Made by a program: the position numbers and the translations under genes. The notes beneath the pieces are model-generated. The model made no database searches, had not been told where the DNA came from, and saw nothing but the letters and a program-made list of their open reading frames with translations. A DNA stretch of 64,000 nt from Caldifarciminota bacterium (GTDB lineage: Bacteria > Hydrothermota > Tepidihabitantia > Tepidihabitantales > CAIPLT01), in contig CAIPLT010000059.1 in NCBI GenBank assembly GCA_903865935.1, forward strand, positions 112,001 through 176,000, in the 5' to 3' direction. Shown here one piece after another: positions 18,755 through 27,854 of this stretch; position 1 is the stretch's first letter; every line of letters begins with the position of its first letter.

Positions 18755-20398
18755 TTATCTGGAGATTTTTAAGGTGCGGGTGATTTTGTCCAGGTTTTTA
18801 TTTAATGGTTTGCTGGTATCAATGACTATATAATTTTTCTTGCTTTTAACTTTTTCAAAATTGTTTTTCATTCGGTAATAAATTTCCGGAGTAGCGTCAG
18901 ACAAAGAAAACTCTTTACTTCGTTTTTTCATTCTCGCCATGACAATTTTTTCAGGGCAGGTACAATTAATGATATAAAATGACGCGTGAGTTTTATCCGC
19001 TATTGCTTTAGCTAAATTTCTTGATGACTGCCAGGAAAATGTCGCATCGATAATAACAGTTTTCCCCTGACCGAGATAATTTTCAGCGCGGCGAAACATT
19101 TCGTCATAGGTTTTGGCTGAAACTTCTTTGGTATAAATCCCCTTGCCATAACCTTCAAATCGATGCGTTTCAACTGGTGTATCGGTTATTTCTTTACGAA
19201 TTATATCAGAACAGATATGATAAGCGTGAATGTGTTCGGCTAAATGCTGGGCTAAATAAGTTTTACCAACCGCCGGTAATCCCATAACCATTATCAGTTT
19301 TGGTTTAGCAGTAAAACTGAATGCATATTTGTCAGCAAGAGAAAAATATTCTTTTGCCATGATTTTCGCCTGGTCTTTGTCCGATTTTGACATACCGCGG
19401 TCATTAAGATTAAAACCGGTTACTTTACCGCGGACATAAGCCCGGTAACATTTATAGAAATCCAATACCTTTAGCAATTCCCAGTCATTGGTATAATACA
19501 GGTATCGGGCAATAAAGAAATCCGCCAACTCTTTGTGTTTGTAAAACTCTAAATCCATCACGAAAAAAGCTATTTCGGACGCGACATCCGAAACCGCAAA
19601 GCGCGGGTTGAACTCAAGGCAATCAAATATATACACTTTATCGGCAATAAAAATATTTCTCGAATGCAAATCGCCGTGACACTGTTTAATTTTTGCATCT
19701 CTGATACGCTTTTGAAAAATTGCCTCATAATTAATCATGAAATCTTCAACGCGCTGGCGAATTTCGGAAAATGATTTTTTACTGATTGTAATGCCGATAA
19801 AAGGTTCGGTCTGAGCAAAGTTTTCGTCCCAGTTATATTTAACAATCTCGGTTCCACCGTACTTGTGAAAATCGGGTTTAGATATTGATTTGTTGTGAAA
19901 GTTTGCGATTATCCGCGCAATTTCACCGACATCCGAGTAATTAATTTTATTTGCTTTTAAGCAGTTGGTCATTATGGTTTCCTGAGGCAGCTCGCGCATT
20001 TTAATCGCATAATCAAGTACCTGATAATTATTTTTCTTTGACGATAACTTTATTTTACTGCCTATTTTAACAATTGGGATTACTTCGTAATAAATATCCG
20101 GAGCGAGAATCTGGTTGATACGAAATTCTTCCTGACAAAAATATTGACGCGCCGAAAGCGTGGTGTAATCTAAAAATCCGAAGAAAACAGGTTTTTTTAT
20201 CTTGTAGGCATATTTTCCGGTCAAAAATACCCACGAGGTGTGAGTTTGAATCAGATTAACTTTTTTTACATCTTTACCCCAAAATTTTGGTTTTAGCAGT
20301 AACTGAAGGTAGTTTAATATGGAATTATTTTGGGTGTCGTTATTGGTAATTGTACCACTGATTTTTTTACTAGGGTTTTGCTTTTTAAATGATTTCAA
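18755..20398 (-). CDS. Bifunctional APH-like kinase / P-loop kinase fusion
   Basis: 547 residues with two parts. Residues about 45-345 form an aminoglycoside-phosphotransferase-like kinase with the catalytic loop HGDLHSRNIF at 241-250 and the metal aspartate in IFDCLEF. Residues about 366-540 form a P-loop kinase domain, GLPAVGKT at 373-380, similar to gluconate-kinase-like or Zeta-type small kinases. This fusion is widespread and its substrate is unsettled. It is the last gene of the kor operon, overlapping korC by 4 nt. Confidence 0.82.
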   Translation of the reverse strand: MKSFKKQNPSKKISGTITNNDTQNNSILNYLQLLLKPKFWGKDVKKVNLIQTHTSWVFLTGKYAYKIKKPVFFGFLDYTTLSARQYFCQEEFRINQILAPDIYYEVIPIVKIGSKIKLSSKKNNYQVLDYAIKMRELPQETIMTNCLKANKINYSDVGEIARIIANFHNKSISKPDFHKYGGTEIVKYNWDENFAQTEPFIGITISKKSFSEIRQRVEDFMINYEAIFQKRIRDAKIKQCHGDLHSRNIFIADKVYIFDCLEFNPRFAVSDVASEIAFFVMDLEFYKHKELADFFIARYLYYTNDWELLKVLDFYKCYRAYVRGKVTGFNLNDRGMSKSDKDQAKIMAKEYFSLADKYAFSFTAKPKLIMVMGLPAVGKTYLAQHLAEHIHAYHICSDIIRKEITDTPVETHRFEGYGKGIYTKEVSAKTYDEMFRRAENYLGQGKTVIIDATFSWQSSRNLAKAIADKTHASFYIINCTCPEKIVMARMKKRSKEFSLSDATPEIYYRMKNNFEKVKSKKNYIVIDTSKPLNKNLDKITRTLKISR

Positions 20399-20928
20399 TC
20401 TTTTATTTGGGCAATAAAAACACCTAAATCTAATGCTTTAAGATTAGTTTCGATGGTTGCGGGAGGAACGCGGTTAGCCAGCGCATTACGGAGCGAGTCA
20501 ACGGTTACAATTTTTGTTATTTCAGCTAATGCACCTAATAAGACGATATTCATAAACAGTTCTCGACCAAACTTCTGTCTGGTTTCAGTGGATAAAGGTA
20601 GGGGAAAAACATTTTTTGCATTACAGCGCTTGACATAAAAACTATCAACGATAACAATGCCGGTATCTTTTAAATCTTTCAGAAAAGCATCGACTGATTT
20701 TTGAGAAAGACAACAAATAACATCCACTTGACGTGCTTTGGGGTATAGAATTTCCTCATCGGATATGATTATATCAGTTTTAGATGCCCCGCCCCTTGCT
20801 TCTGGACCATAACTTTGGGTTTGAATTACCTTTTTGTTTTCATAAACACCCGCGGCTTCCGCTAAAATTTCCCCGGCTTTAAGTAAACCCTGACCACCAG
20901 TACCAGCTAATCTTATTTCTTTTCTCAT
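20395..20928 (-). CDS. korC: 2-oxoacid:ferredoxin oxidoreductase, gamma subunit
   Basis: A 177-residue subunit with the family opening IRLAGTGGQGLLKAGEILAEA and the QSYGPEARGGASKTDIIIS motif. The gamma subunit is part of the heterotetramer that oxidatively decarboxylates a 2-oxoacid to acyl-CoA and reduces ferredoxin. It overlaps korB by 4 nt (ATGA type). The gene order delta-alpha-beta-gamma is that of 2-oxoglutarate oxidoreductases, so Kor is preferred over Vor; specificity is inference. Confidence 0.87.
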   Translation of the reverse strand: MRKEIRLAGTGGQGLLKAGEILAEAAGVYENKKVIQTQSYGPEARGGASKTDIIISDEEILYPKARQVDVICCLSQKSVDAFLKDLKDTGIVIVDSFYVKRCNAKNVFPLPLSTETRQKFGRELFMNIVLLGALAEITKIVTVDSLRNALANRVPPATIETNLKALDLGVFIAQIKD

Positions 20929-21737
20929 TTCTTTTGTGCTATATCAATTACTTTTTTGTAAACTTCAGAATATTCGGGAGCTTCGGTTTCCCATAATACA
21001 CCAATGACAATTTTACCTTCTGCATCTTTTGGTTCTTTAACCTGTGTGACTGTTATCGAATTGTCGCGGTAATATTCGAGCATTTTAATTGCATCGCCCA
21101 TTCGATTTAACCTTCCGTATAAGGTCGGGCATTGGGAAACGACTTCAATTACCGCAAACCCTTTTTTCTTCATCGCCTGCTTGATTAAACCTTTTAAGTG
21201 AGGTGTGTGATAAGTGGTGCTGCGGGCGACAAAAACCGCACCGGCTACCTTTGCCATTTCGCAGACATTAAAATCACGTTCGACTGAACCATAAGGAGCA
21301 GTAGTGCCTCTTTTACCCTGCGGTGTGGTTGGTGAGAACTGTCCGCCGGTCATACCATAGTTAAAGTTGTTAATCAGAATCACGGTCAGGTCAAGATTAC
21401 GCCGCGCCGCGTGAATAAAGTGGTTACCCCCGATTGCCAGCAAATCTCCGTCACCGGCGATAACAATTACTTCCATTTCAGGACGAGCAAGTTTGATACC
21501 GGTCGCGGATGGAATTGCGCGCCCATGCAAAGTATGGAATGTATCACAGTCTATATAACCTGGTACACGTGACGAACAACCAATGCCTGAAACAACGCAA
21601 ATTTCATTTTTATTCATACTTGATTCGCTAATTGCGCGGACCATCGCATTCATTGCTGAACCAATACCACAGCCCGGGCAGAGGATATGAGGAAATCGGT
21701 CGTCGAGTCTTAAATATTCCGCAATTTCTATATTCAT
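20925..21737 (-). CDS. korB: 2-oxoacid:ferredoxin oxidoreductase, beta subunit
   Basis: The 270-residue TPP-binding subunit has the cluster/TPP motif HILCPGCGIGSAMNAMVRA near residue 17-35 and the classic GDGDLLAIGGNHFIHAARR...NNFNYGMTGGQ thiamine-diphosphate signature near 95-130. It makes acyl-CoA from 2-oxoacid and CoA together with the alpha subunit. Overlaps of 4 nt with both neighbours indicate tight co-translation. Confidence 0.92.
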   Translation of the reverse strand: MNIEIAEYLRLDDRFPHILCPGCGIGSAMNAMVRAISESSMNKNEICVVSGIGCSSRVPGYIDCDTFHTLHGRAIPSATGIKLARPEMEVIVIAGDGDLLAIGGNHFIHAARRNLDLTVILINNFNYGMTGGQFSPTTPQGKRGTTAPYGSVERDFNVCEMAKVAGAVFVARSTTYHTPHLKGLIKQAMKKKGFAVIEVVSQCPTLYGRLNRMGDAIKMLEYYRDNSITVTQVKEPKDAEGKIVIGVLWETEAPEYSEVYKKVIDIAQKK

Positions 21738-22849
21738 AGTGCCGCCAATACTTCTTCCGGGGTTATTAGTTCACCGTCAACTCGGTTTACACCAGTAACA
21801 TCAATACCTCGGGGAACCGCTCTGGAAATTTCCCTGATCATCTGTCCTTGATTCATTTCAACGACGACTACTCGTTTTGCGTTCTTTAATAACTCGGTAA
21901 GTTTTTTGTAATGAAAAGGCCACAATGTTATCAGTCTCAAAAACCCGATTTTTTTACCGCTTTTCTTTTCATATTCATATTTTGCTTCCAAGGAAGTTCG
22001 AGCAGAACTACCATACGAAATAATTATAGTTTCCGCATCTAAATCAAATTGCTCTGAATAATGAAGCCAGTCACGATTCTGGTCTATTTTATTCCTCAAG
22101 CGATCCATTTTCCAGGCAATTGTTTTCGGGTCGTTGGTCGGGAAACCATCTTTACGATGGGTCAAACCGGATATATGAATACGATAACCTTCGCCAAAGC
22201 TGGCGATTGGACTATCGTAATTAGTATCGTCTGCGTAATGCAAATATTCATCTGGTGATTTAGTGGGTTTCTTGCGTTCATAAACCGAAACGCTATCCGG
22301 TAATGATACAACTTCTCTCATATGTCCAACAATTTCATCGGAAAGAAGTATTATCGGCATCCTTAGCCGTTCGGAAATTTCAATTGCTTTGACCGTCAAT
22401 GTAAATGATTCCAGAACGCTCCACGGCGATAATACCACAGCAGGATGGTCACCATGTGTGCCCCACCGCGCCGCCATTACATCACCCTGGGCAACTTTGG
22501 TCGGCAATCCAGTTGCCGGACCGCCGCGCTGAACATTTACTATTACCGTTGGCACTTCGGTCATTATCGCATAACCAATCCCTTCCTGCATCAAAGAAAA
22601 ACCAGGACCGGAAGTCGCGGTCATTGATTTCATGCCCGCCGCGGATGCACCAATAATAGCACAGATACTGGCAATTTCATCTTCCATCTGGATAAAGACC
22701 CCACCCAACTTTGGTAATTCAAGTGCCATGATTTCTGCAATTTCGGTTGATGGCGTTATAGGATAACCACCAAAGAACCTTACGCCACCTTTAATTGCAG
22801 CTAATGCGGTAGCTTCATTGCCGGATAAAAGTTCCGAGCGCTGGTTCAT
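21734..22849 (-). CDS. korA: 2-oxoacid:ferredoxin oxidoreductase, alpha subunit
   Basis: 371 residues, beginning LLSGNEATALAAIKGGVRFFGGYPITPSTEIAE (split here for length: SGNEATA then GYPITPSTE), the alpha-subunit signature. It continues with TATSGPGFSLM and ends in a pyruvate-synthase domain II-like fold with ITLWPF. It lacks the fused gamma domain seen in some bacteria, consistent with a separate korC. The beta and delta genes flank it with 4-nt overlaps. Confidence 0.92.
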   Translation of the reverse strand: MNQRSELLSGNEATALAAIKGGVRFFGGYPITPSTEIAEIMALELPKLGGVFIQMEDEIASICAIIGASAAGMKSMTATSGPGFSLMQEGIGYAIMTEVPTVIVNVQRGGPATGLPTKVAQGDVMAARWGTHGDHPAVVLSPWSVLESFTLTVKAIEISERLRMPIILLSDEIVGHMREVVSLPDSVSVYERKKPTKSPDEYLHYADDTNYDSPIASFGEGYRIHISGLTHRKDGFPTNDPKTIAWKMDRLRNKIDQNRDWLHYSEQFDLDAETIIISYGSSARTSLEAKYEYEKKSGKKIGFLRLITLWPFHYKKLTELLKNAKRVVVVEMNQGQMIREISRAVPRGIDVTGVNRVDGELITPEEVLAAL

Positions 22850-23100
22850 TTCTTGATTGCTTTCTTCTTAGGATTTTTAACAAATATCGCAAAATCGGGA
22901 CATCTTAATTCACAGAGTGCATCGCCATTACATGCTTCAATATTAATGCAATTCGTCTTTAAATCACTGCCCAAGGCAAGAACGTCTTTGGGGCAGAACT
23001 CAACACAGATGCCGCAACCTTTACAAAATTCCTTAATAATACTTATTTCAATGCCCGTTTTTGCGGTTTGAACAACTGGATTAGGATTTGATTTTTTCAT
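22846..23100 (-). CDS. korD: 2-oxoacid:ferredoxin oxidoreductase, delta (ferredoxin) subunit
   Basis: An 84-residue 2[4Fe-4S]-type protein with CKGCGICVEFCPKDVL at about 26-41 and a second cysteine set CNGDALCELRCPDF at about 58-71. It passes electrons from the TPP centre to ferredoxin. It is the first gene of the five-gene operon; its ATG has no Shine-Dalgarno and lies 11 nt after the -10 box. Confidence 0.88.
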   Translation of the reverse strand: MKKSNPNPVVQTAKTGIEISIIKEFCKGCGICVEFCPKDVLALGSDLKTNCINIEACNGDALCELRCPDFAIFVKNPKKKAIKK

Positions 23101-23111
23101 TTTGGTTCTTA

Positions 23112-23140
23112 AATATAACTGATTTTTTTTAGTTCGTCAA
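23112..23140 (-). promoter_or_regulatory. Promoter of the kor operon
   Basis: On the minus strand: TTGACG, 17-nt spacer, TATATT; the -10 ends 11 nt before the korD ATG. Confidence 0.72.
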
Positions 23141-23246
23141 GTAAAAACAATATTCTCTATGTTACATTATTTATTTTGTAAATAGAAAATTATATTCAAA
23201 TGAGTCGATGCCAAGCTAAAATGTTAAAAGAAAAAACCGCTTGACT

Positions 23247-23275
23247 TTGAGTATAATTAAAAATAAACTTATAAT
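23247..23275 (+). promoter_or_regulatory. Promoter of the TPR gene pair
   Basis: TTGAGT, 17-nt spacer, TATAAT; the -10 ends 7 nt before ATG 23283. An overlapping TTGACT at 23241 is also present. Confidence 0.65.
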
Positions 23276-23282
23276 AGTGAAA

Positions 23283-23861
23283 ATGAGAACTAACTTGAAA
23301 AACATAGCGTTTTTTGCTATCGGGATAGCGTGCGTAACTTTGTCTTGTGGTAAATCATATCAGGCAAAAAAATATAACAAGCAAGGGTGGGAGCATTATA
23401 AGAAATTTGCTTTCAATTTGGCAATCGATGATTTTACGCGAGCAATTGAGCTTAATCCAAAATATGCGCAAGCTTATTACCGACGCGGTTATGCATACAG
23501 CAAAAAGTCTGATTTTGAGCATGCCGTAGCAGATTTAATCAAGGCGCGCGACTTAGATCCGAAATCAGCCAAGGAAATTAATATTGATATTGCACAAACC
23601 TACTATAAAAGCGGAGAGGAATACAATAAGGCAGGAGATTACGATAAAGCGATTGCTGATTTTATTAAAGCGCTAGAGTTTAAACCGGGTGACCCGGGTT
23701 TAATGGCGTTTATCGGTAAAACTTATGAATTGAAAAATGATACGACAAAAGCTAAATTTTGGTATGACTCGGCATTGACAAACAAAGACGTTCTTCCAGA
23801 TAAAGGAGCATGGATTATTAAACATCTGAACAGATTATCAATTAAAGAAAAATCGAAATAA
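23283..23861 (+). CDS. TPR-repeat lipoprotein
   Basis: Starting at ATG 23283 gives a lipoprotein signal ending in TLSCGK (lipobox cysteine about residue 20). At least three tetratricopeptide repeats follow (for example AIDDFTRAIELNPKYAQAYY, then ADLIKARDLDPKS and AIADFIKALEFKPGDP). TPR lipoproteins usually scaffold envelope complexes. Upstream in-frame codons would bury the signal peptide and overlap the promoter, so they were rejected. It precedes a second TPR gene by 1 nt. Confidence 0.82.
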   Translation: MRTNLKNIAFFAIGIACVTLSCGKSYQAKKYNKQGWEHYKKFAFNLAIDDFTRAIELNPKYAQAYYRRGYAYSKKSDFEHAVADLIKARDLDPKSAKEINIDIAQTYYKSGEEYNKAGDYDKAIADFIKALEFKPGDPGLMAFIGKTYELKNDTTKAKFWYDSALTNKDVLPDKGAWIIKHLNRLSIKEKSK

Positions 23862-23862
23862 T

Positions 23863-24534
23863 ATGACAGGAAAAAATAATAACCAGATAAAATTTATATT
23901 AATAGTAGTAGCAGTAATCATGATTGCGCCAGGATTAATCAGAGCGGCCGATACGACTCAAACCAATACGGACAAATTATATAATCAGGGCAACAGCTAT
24001 TACGCCAAGGGCGACATTGACAGCGCGATTGTCTGTTTTACCAAAGCGATTGAATCGAACAGCAAATATATCAAGGCGTATAATAACCGCGGTATCGCAT
24101 ATTATAAAAAGGGGGATTTCGTAAATGCGATTGCGGATTACAACCAGGCAATTACGCTTGAGCCAAAAGACGCGCGGTCTTATCTTAACCGCGGGCTCGC
24201 TTATAATAAACTGGACAGTCTAAAAAAAGCGATTTCGGACTTTTCCAAAGCGACCCAAATTGATTCGATGTATGGCAAAGCCTATTATAACCGGGCGCTG
24301 TTGTATCAGAAGCTCGGGGACTTAGACCAGACGATTGTTGATTACAAGAAGGCGATCAGTATAAGCCCCAAAGATGCAAATGCGATGAGGGAACTTGCAG
24401 TTATTTACGAGCAGGAAAATAATAATACGAAGGCGTTGTATTGGTATCAGAAGGCATTGAAAAATAAAGAAAAACTGAGCGAGCAGCAAGTGCAGGCGAT
24501 TCAGGAAAAGATAAAAAGTTTAAAGACTCAATAG
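23863..24534 (+). CDS. Secreted TPR-repeat protein
   Basis: The 223-residue protein has a signal peptide (cut after LIRA, about residue 29) followed by five tetratricopeptide repeats. The first four share a NRGxAYxKxxDxxxAIxDYxxAI pattern at 34-residue spacing. It is a probable periplasmic partner of the TPR lipoprotein one base upstream. The repeats of the two proteins are similar, which suggests duplication. No enzymatic domain is seen. Confidence 0.82.
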   Translation: MTGKNNNQIKFILIVVAVIMIAPGLIRAADTTQTNTDKLYNQGNSYYAKGDIDSAIVCFTKAIESNSKYIKAYNNRGIAYYKKGDFVNAIADYNQAITLEPKDARSYLNRGLAYNKLDSLKKAISDFSKATQIDSMYGKAYYNRALLYQKLGDLDQTIVDYKKAISISPKDANAMRELAVIYEQENNNTKALYWYQKALKNKEKLSEQQVQAIQEKIKSLKTQ

Positions 24535-24627
24535 GCAGGCAGTTTTTTCAAACCGCACCCGTAATATACGGTTAGAACCCAGGATATAAATGATAATTTT
24601 TTACTGCACGCTTCCGAAATAGTAGCA

Positions 24628-24655
24628 TTGACAAACCTAATATATTATTTATCAT
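24628..24655 (+). promoter_or_regulatory. Promoter of purN
   Basis: TTGACA, 16-nt spacer, TATCAT; the -10 ends 6 nt before the purN ATG. Confidence 0.78.
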
Positions 24656-24661
24656 AACCTC

Positions 24662-25285
24662 ATGTCCAGAATAAAACTTGCTGTTTTAGTCTCGGGAGGC
24701 GGGACCAATTTACAGGCAATTATTGATGCGATTGAACAAAAAGAAATCCCAGCTGAAATCGCGGTAGTGATGAGCAATAAATCGGATGCGTACGCGTTGA
24801 AAAGGGCAAAACAGCATAATGTTCCGGTAGTTTATATAAATAATAAAAGTTATTCATCACGCGAAGATTTTGAGAGAGCAATGATTGCGGAAATAGATAA
24901 AAGGCAAGCCGATTTAATTTGTTTAGCCGGTTTTATGCGGGTTCTTACCACGTTGTTTGTAAGTCATTACCCCAACCGGATTCTAAATATTCATCCGGCA
25001 TTACTCCCGGCTGCTAAAGGATTATACGGAGAACATGTCCACGAAGCAATCCTAAATTCGGGCGCTAAATTTTCCGGTTGCACCGTTCATTTTGTTACAA
25101 CCGATGTTGACGGTGGTCCGATTGTTATCCAGAAAATTGTGCCGGTTGAAGACAATGATACCCCGCAGATGCTCGCCGAGCGAATTCTGCTCCAAGAACA
25201 TATAGCTTACCCGGAAGCGATTAAATTGTTTGCGGAAAACAAATTGGAAATTGTCGGAAACAGAGTAAAGATAAAAAGAGGTTAA
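24662..25285 (+). CDS. purN: Phosphoribosylglycinamide formyltransferase PurN
   Basis: 207 residues, the normal size for PurN, which formylates GAR with 10-formyl-THF in purine synthesis. It begins IKLAVLVSGGGTNLQAIID and has LAGFMRVL, the catalytic NIHPALLPAAKGLYG motif (N/H dyad) near residues 104-118, and CTVHFVTTDVDGGPII with the conserved aspartate. No Shine-Dalgarno is present. An oxidoreductase gene follows by 1 nt. Confidence 0.95.
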   Translation: MSRIKLAVLVSGGGTNLQAIIDAIEQKEIPAEIAVVMSNKSDAYALKRAKQHNVPVVYINNKSYSSREDFERAMIAEIDKRQADLICLAGFMRVLTTLFVSHYPNRILNIHPALLPAAKGLYGEHVHEAILNSGAKFSGCTVHFVTTDVDGGPIVIQKIVPVEDNDTPQMLAERILLQEHIAYPEAIKLFAENKLEIVGNRVKIKRG

Positions 25286-25286
25286 A

Positions 25287-26309
25287 ATGAAAGAAAAAGT
25301 CAGAATTGGCATTGTTGGTTGCGGAGTGCAAACCCAGTTACTGTATTTGCCAATATTAAAAAGGAGTAAAACTGCTGAAGTAGTCGCGATCTGTGACACC
25401 GATGTTCGAAAACTTGATTCTCTCACATCTCGATACAATATAAAACGACACTATATTAATTTCGAAGACCTTCACGCCGACGAAGAAATTGACGCAGTAA
25501 TTATTGCCACTCCAAACTATCTTCACATACCAATGGCGATGGGTGCATTGGAGTATGATAAGCATGTCTTGGTTGAAACACCAATGGCAATTACGGCCGA
25601 GGAAGCGGAATCAGCAATCGAACTCGCAGCCAAGAAGAAAAAAATCTTATTACCGGCGTTGGCGCAGCGTTTGAGAACTGATGTTCAAATGATAAAGAAT
25701 TTTATCGACGGCGGGGAACTTGGTTCGATTTATTACAGCAAGGCGGGCTGGCTTAGAGGTCGGACCGAATGGGCGGTAACCGGTTGGTGGGCAGAAAGGC
25801 TTCGAGCCGGTGGGGGCGTATTTCTTTCGCTCGGGAGTCAAATATTAGATATTGCATTCTGGTTATTGGGACCGATAAAACCATTGTCAATTGTCGGAAC
25901 CGGTTATAAAAAGAATGAACGGAATCAGGTGGAGGACAGCGCTTTTGCACTGATTCGATTAGAAAAAAATCAAACATTTACGATTGAGGTTGGTTACAGT
26001 ATGTTACAGGAGCGCGAGTTTACGTATTTTAATATCTTTGGTCATAAAGGTGCGGCTTTGCTGAATCCGGTTCAAATTCACCGAGAAATGCACGGACATT
26101 TAGTCAATGTCACGCCCGCTTTGCCCGTCGGACAAAAAGACTATCAAAAGGCATCGTTTCAACTGTTAGTCGATTTATTCATTGACAGCATCAGCAAAGA
26201 AACAAAATTACCGATATCGGGCAAAGACGGACTGGCAATCAGCGAAGTCACTGAGGCGTTTTATAAATCGTACGCAAGCCAAAAAGAGGTGGCAATAAAA
26301 TCATCGTAA
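25287..26309 (+). CDS. Gfo/Idh/MocA family oxidoreductase
   Basis: The 340-residue protein has an N-terminal NAD(P)-binding Rossmann fold (VRIGIVGCGVQTQLLYLPIL), the ATPNYLHIPMAMGALEYDKHVLVETPMA segment (family position of the EKP motif, here ETP; residues about 73-100), and a C-terminal alpha/beta domain. The EKP lysine is replaced by threonine, which may alter catalysis. Sugar or related substrates are typical, but the substrate is unknown here. Co-transcribed with purN. Confidence 0.85.
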   Translation: MKEKVRIGIVGCGVQTQLLYLPILKRSKTAEVVAICDTDVRKLDSLTSRYNIKRHYINFEDLHADEEIDAVIIATPNYLHIPMAMGALEYDKHVLVETPMAITAEEAESAIELAAKKKKILLPALAQRLRTDVQMIKNFIDGGELGSIYYSKAGWLRGRTEWAVTGWWAERLRAGGGVFLSLGSQILDIAFWLLGPIKPLSIVGTGYKKNERNQVEDSAFALIRLEKNQTFTIEVGYSMLQEREFTYFNIFGHKGAALLNPVQIHREMHGHLVNVTPALPVGQKDYQKASFQLLVDLFIDSISKETKLPISGKDGLAISEVTEAFYKSYASQKEVAIKSS

Positions 26310-26333
26310 CTACCAAGCAAATATTTTAATCTG

Positions 26334-27818
26334 ATGACATTAATTCTTATAATATCCACCGCCGCGTTAAGTTTCGCATTCGCACCATTCCCGCTAAGGT
26401 TTTTGGCATACTTTGCAATAATTCCGCTTTTTTTCGCGATAAATAAATATTCGTACAAAAAAGTGTTCTGGTATGGACTTTTGTTTGGGGCAGCGTTTGC
26501 ATTATTTCATCTCTGGTGGCTATATTTTCTAATTATTCCGATTGAACCGGCGACAAAAATTTTACTCTATTTAGGTGTAACTATTCTATTTTTCTATTTG
26601 GGATTATATGCCGCGGTTTTCTCGGTTGTGACAAAATATTTAGGTGTCGCCTTCGCACCTTTGGTCTGGGCGGTTATGGAATTTATCAGAACTAAATCCG
26701 AAATCGGATTTCCGTGGGGATTTTTAGGTTACACCCAGACCCCATATGTTCCGATTGTGCAGCTCGCGTCAATCTTTGGTGTCTATGGATTGTCGGCTTG
26801 GGTTTTGTGGATAAATGTAGTTATCTACTGGATATTAACCAAGAGACACCGGCTGACCTATTTGATTATTCTGATTATTTCGTTTGTTTTGCCAATCGGT
26901 TATGGACGATTGCGAATGAAAGAATTACCGACCGCGCTTAAAGTCGGGATTGTACAACCCAATGTCGGACCTAATGAAAAGGGTGATTATCAGAGTCGAA
27001 CACGCCTGACAAGCGAACTGCTTGGTTTGATTGGTCGAGCAATGCAGGGCAAACCTGATTTAATCATCCTGCCCGAAACCGCGACTCTATCAGATATAAC
27101 AAGAAATAAAGTGCTTCGTGATACGATACAAAGCATGGTCGATTCCAATAATGTTTATCTGTTTACCGGAACTCCATTATATACACCGGGTAGCCCAATT
27201 TACTATAACGGCGCAGTTCTTTTTAAACCAGGACAGACCGGCTTTACTGAAATCTACCGCAAGATTCATTTGGTACCATTTTCGGAAAAGATTCCATATG
27301 CGGACAAGGTGCCATTATTCAGAAAAATTGAGACCGGTGATATGGGAGATTGTACACCGGGGAAAGAATACATATTATTCACAATTCAAAACTCAAATGT
27401 CAAAAGTCAAAAGTTCGGATGTCTTATCTGTTTTGAATCAATCTTGCCGGATTTGACGCGGGGATTTACTGAACGCGGCGCTGATATGCTGATTAATATC
27501 ACCAACGACGGCTGGTTTGGCAAGACACCAGGTCCTTACCAGCACTGCGAATTAGCAATTTTGCGTTCAGTTGAGAATGGCGTGCCATTAGTCCGATGCG
27601 CCAATAACGGTATTTCTTTGATTGCCGACCCCTATGCTAGAATAAAAAGTCGAACCAAATTATTAACTCAAGCCGTCGTAATTGATTCGGTCCCATCTCC
27701 ATTAAAACCAACATTCTATCGCCGGTATGGCGATGTGTTTATTTACTTCGCGATTGGTATTATTGGTGCGGGCATCGTTATAAAACCATTGAGAAGAGTG
27801 ATACGTTGGACGAGTTAA
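26334..27818 (+). CDS. lnt: Apolipoprotein N-acyltransferase Lnt
   Basis: 494 residues: six or seven N-terminal membrane segments, then a nitrilase domain. The catalytic triad is visible as E near residue 247 (LPETATL), K near 309 (YRKIHLVPFSE) and C near 367 (CFESILPDL). Lnt adds the third acyl chain to lipoproteins in diderm bacteria, and lipoprotein genes are present in this window. A C-terminal membrane helix is present, as expected. Confidence 0.94.
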   Translation: MTLILIISTAALSFAFAPFPLRFLAYFAIIPLFFAINKYSYKKVFWYGLLFGAAFALFHLWWLYFLIIPIEPATKILLYLGVTILFFYLGLYAAVFSVVTKYLGVAFAPLVWAVMEFIRTKSEIGFPWGFLGYTQTPYVPIVQLASIFGVYGLSAWVLWINVVIYWILTKRHRLTYLIILIISFVLPIGYGRLRMKELPTALKVGIVQPNVGPNEKGDYQSRTRLTSELLGLIGRAMQGKPDLIILPETATLSDITRNKVLRDTIQSMVDSNNVYLFTGTPLYTPGSPIYYNGAVLFKPGQTGFTEIYRKIHLVPFSEKIPYADKVPLFRKIETGDMGDCTPGKEYILFTIQNSNVKSQKFGCLICFESILPDLTRGFTERGADMLINITNDGWFGKTPGPYQHCELAILRSVENGVPLVRCANNGISLIADPYARIKSRTKLLTQAVVIDSVPSPLKPTFYRRYGDVFIYFAIGIIGAGIVIKPLRRVIRWTS

Positions 27819-27854
27819 TTAAAGTGATACGAAAAGATGGCAAGAGAATAACTG

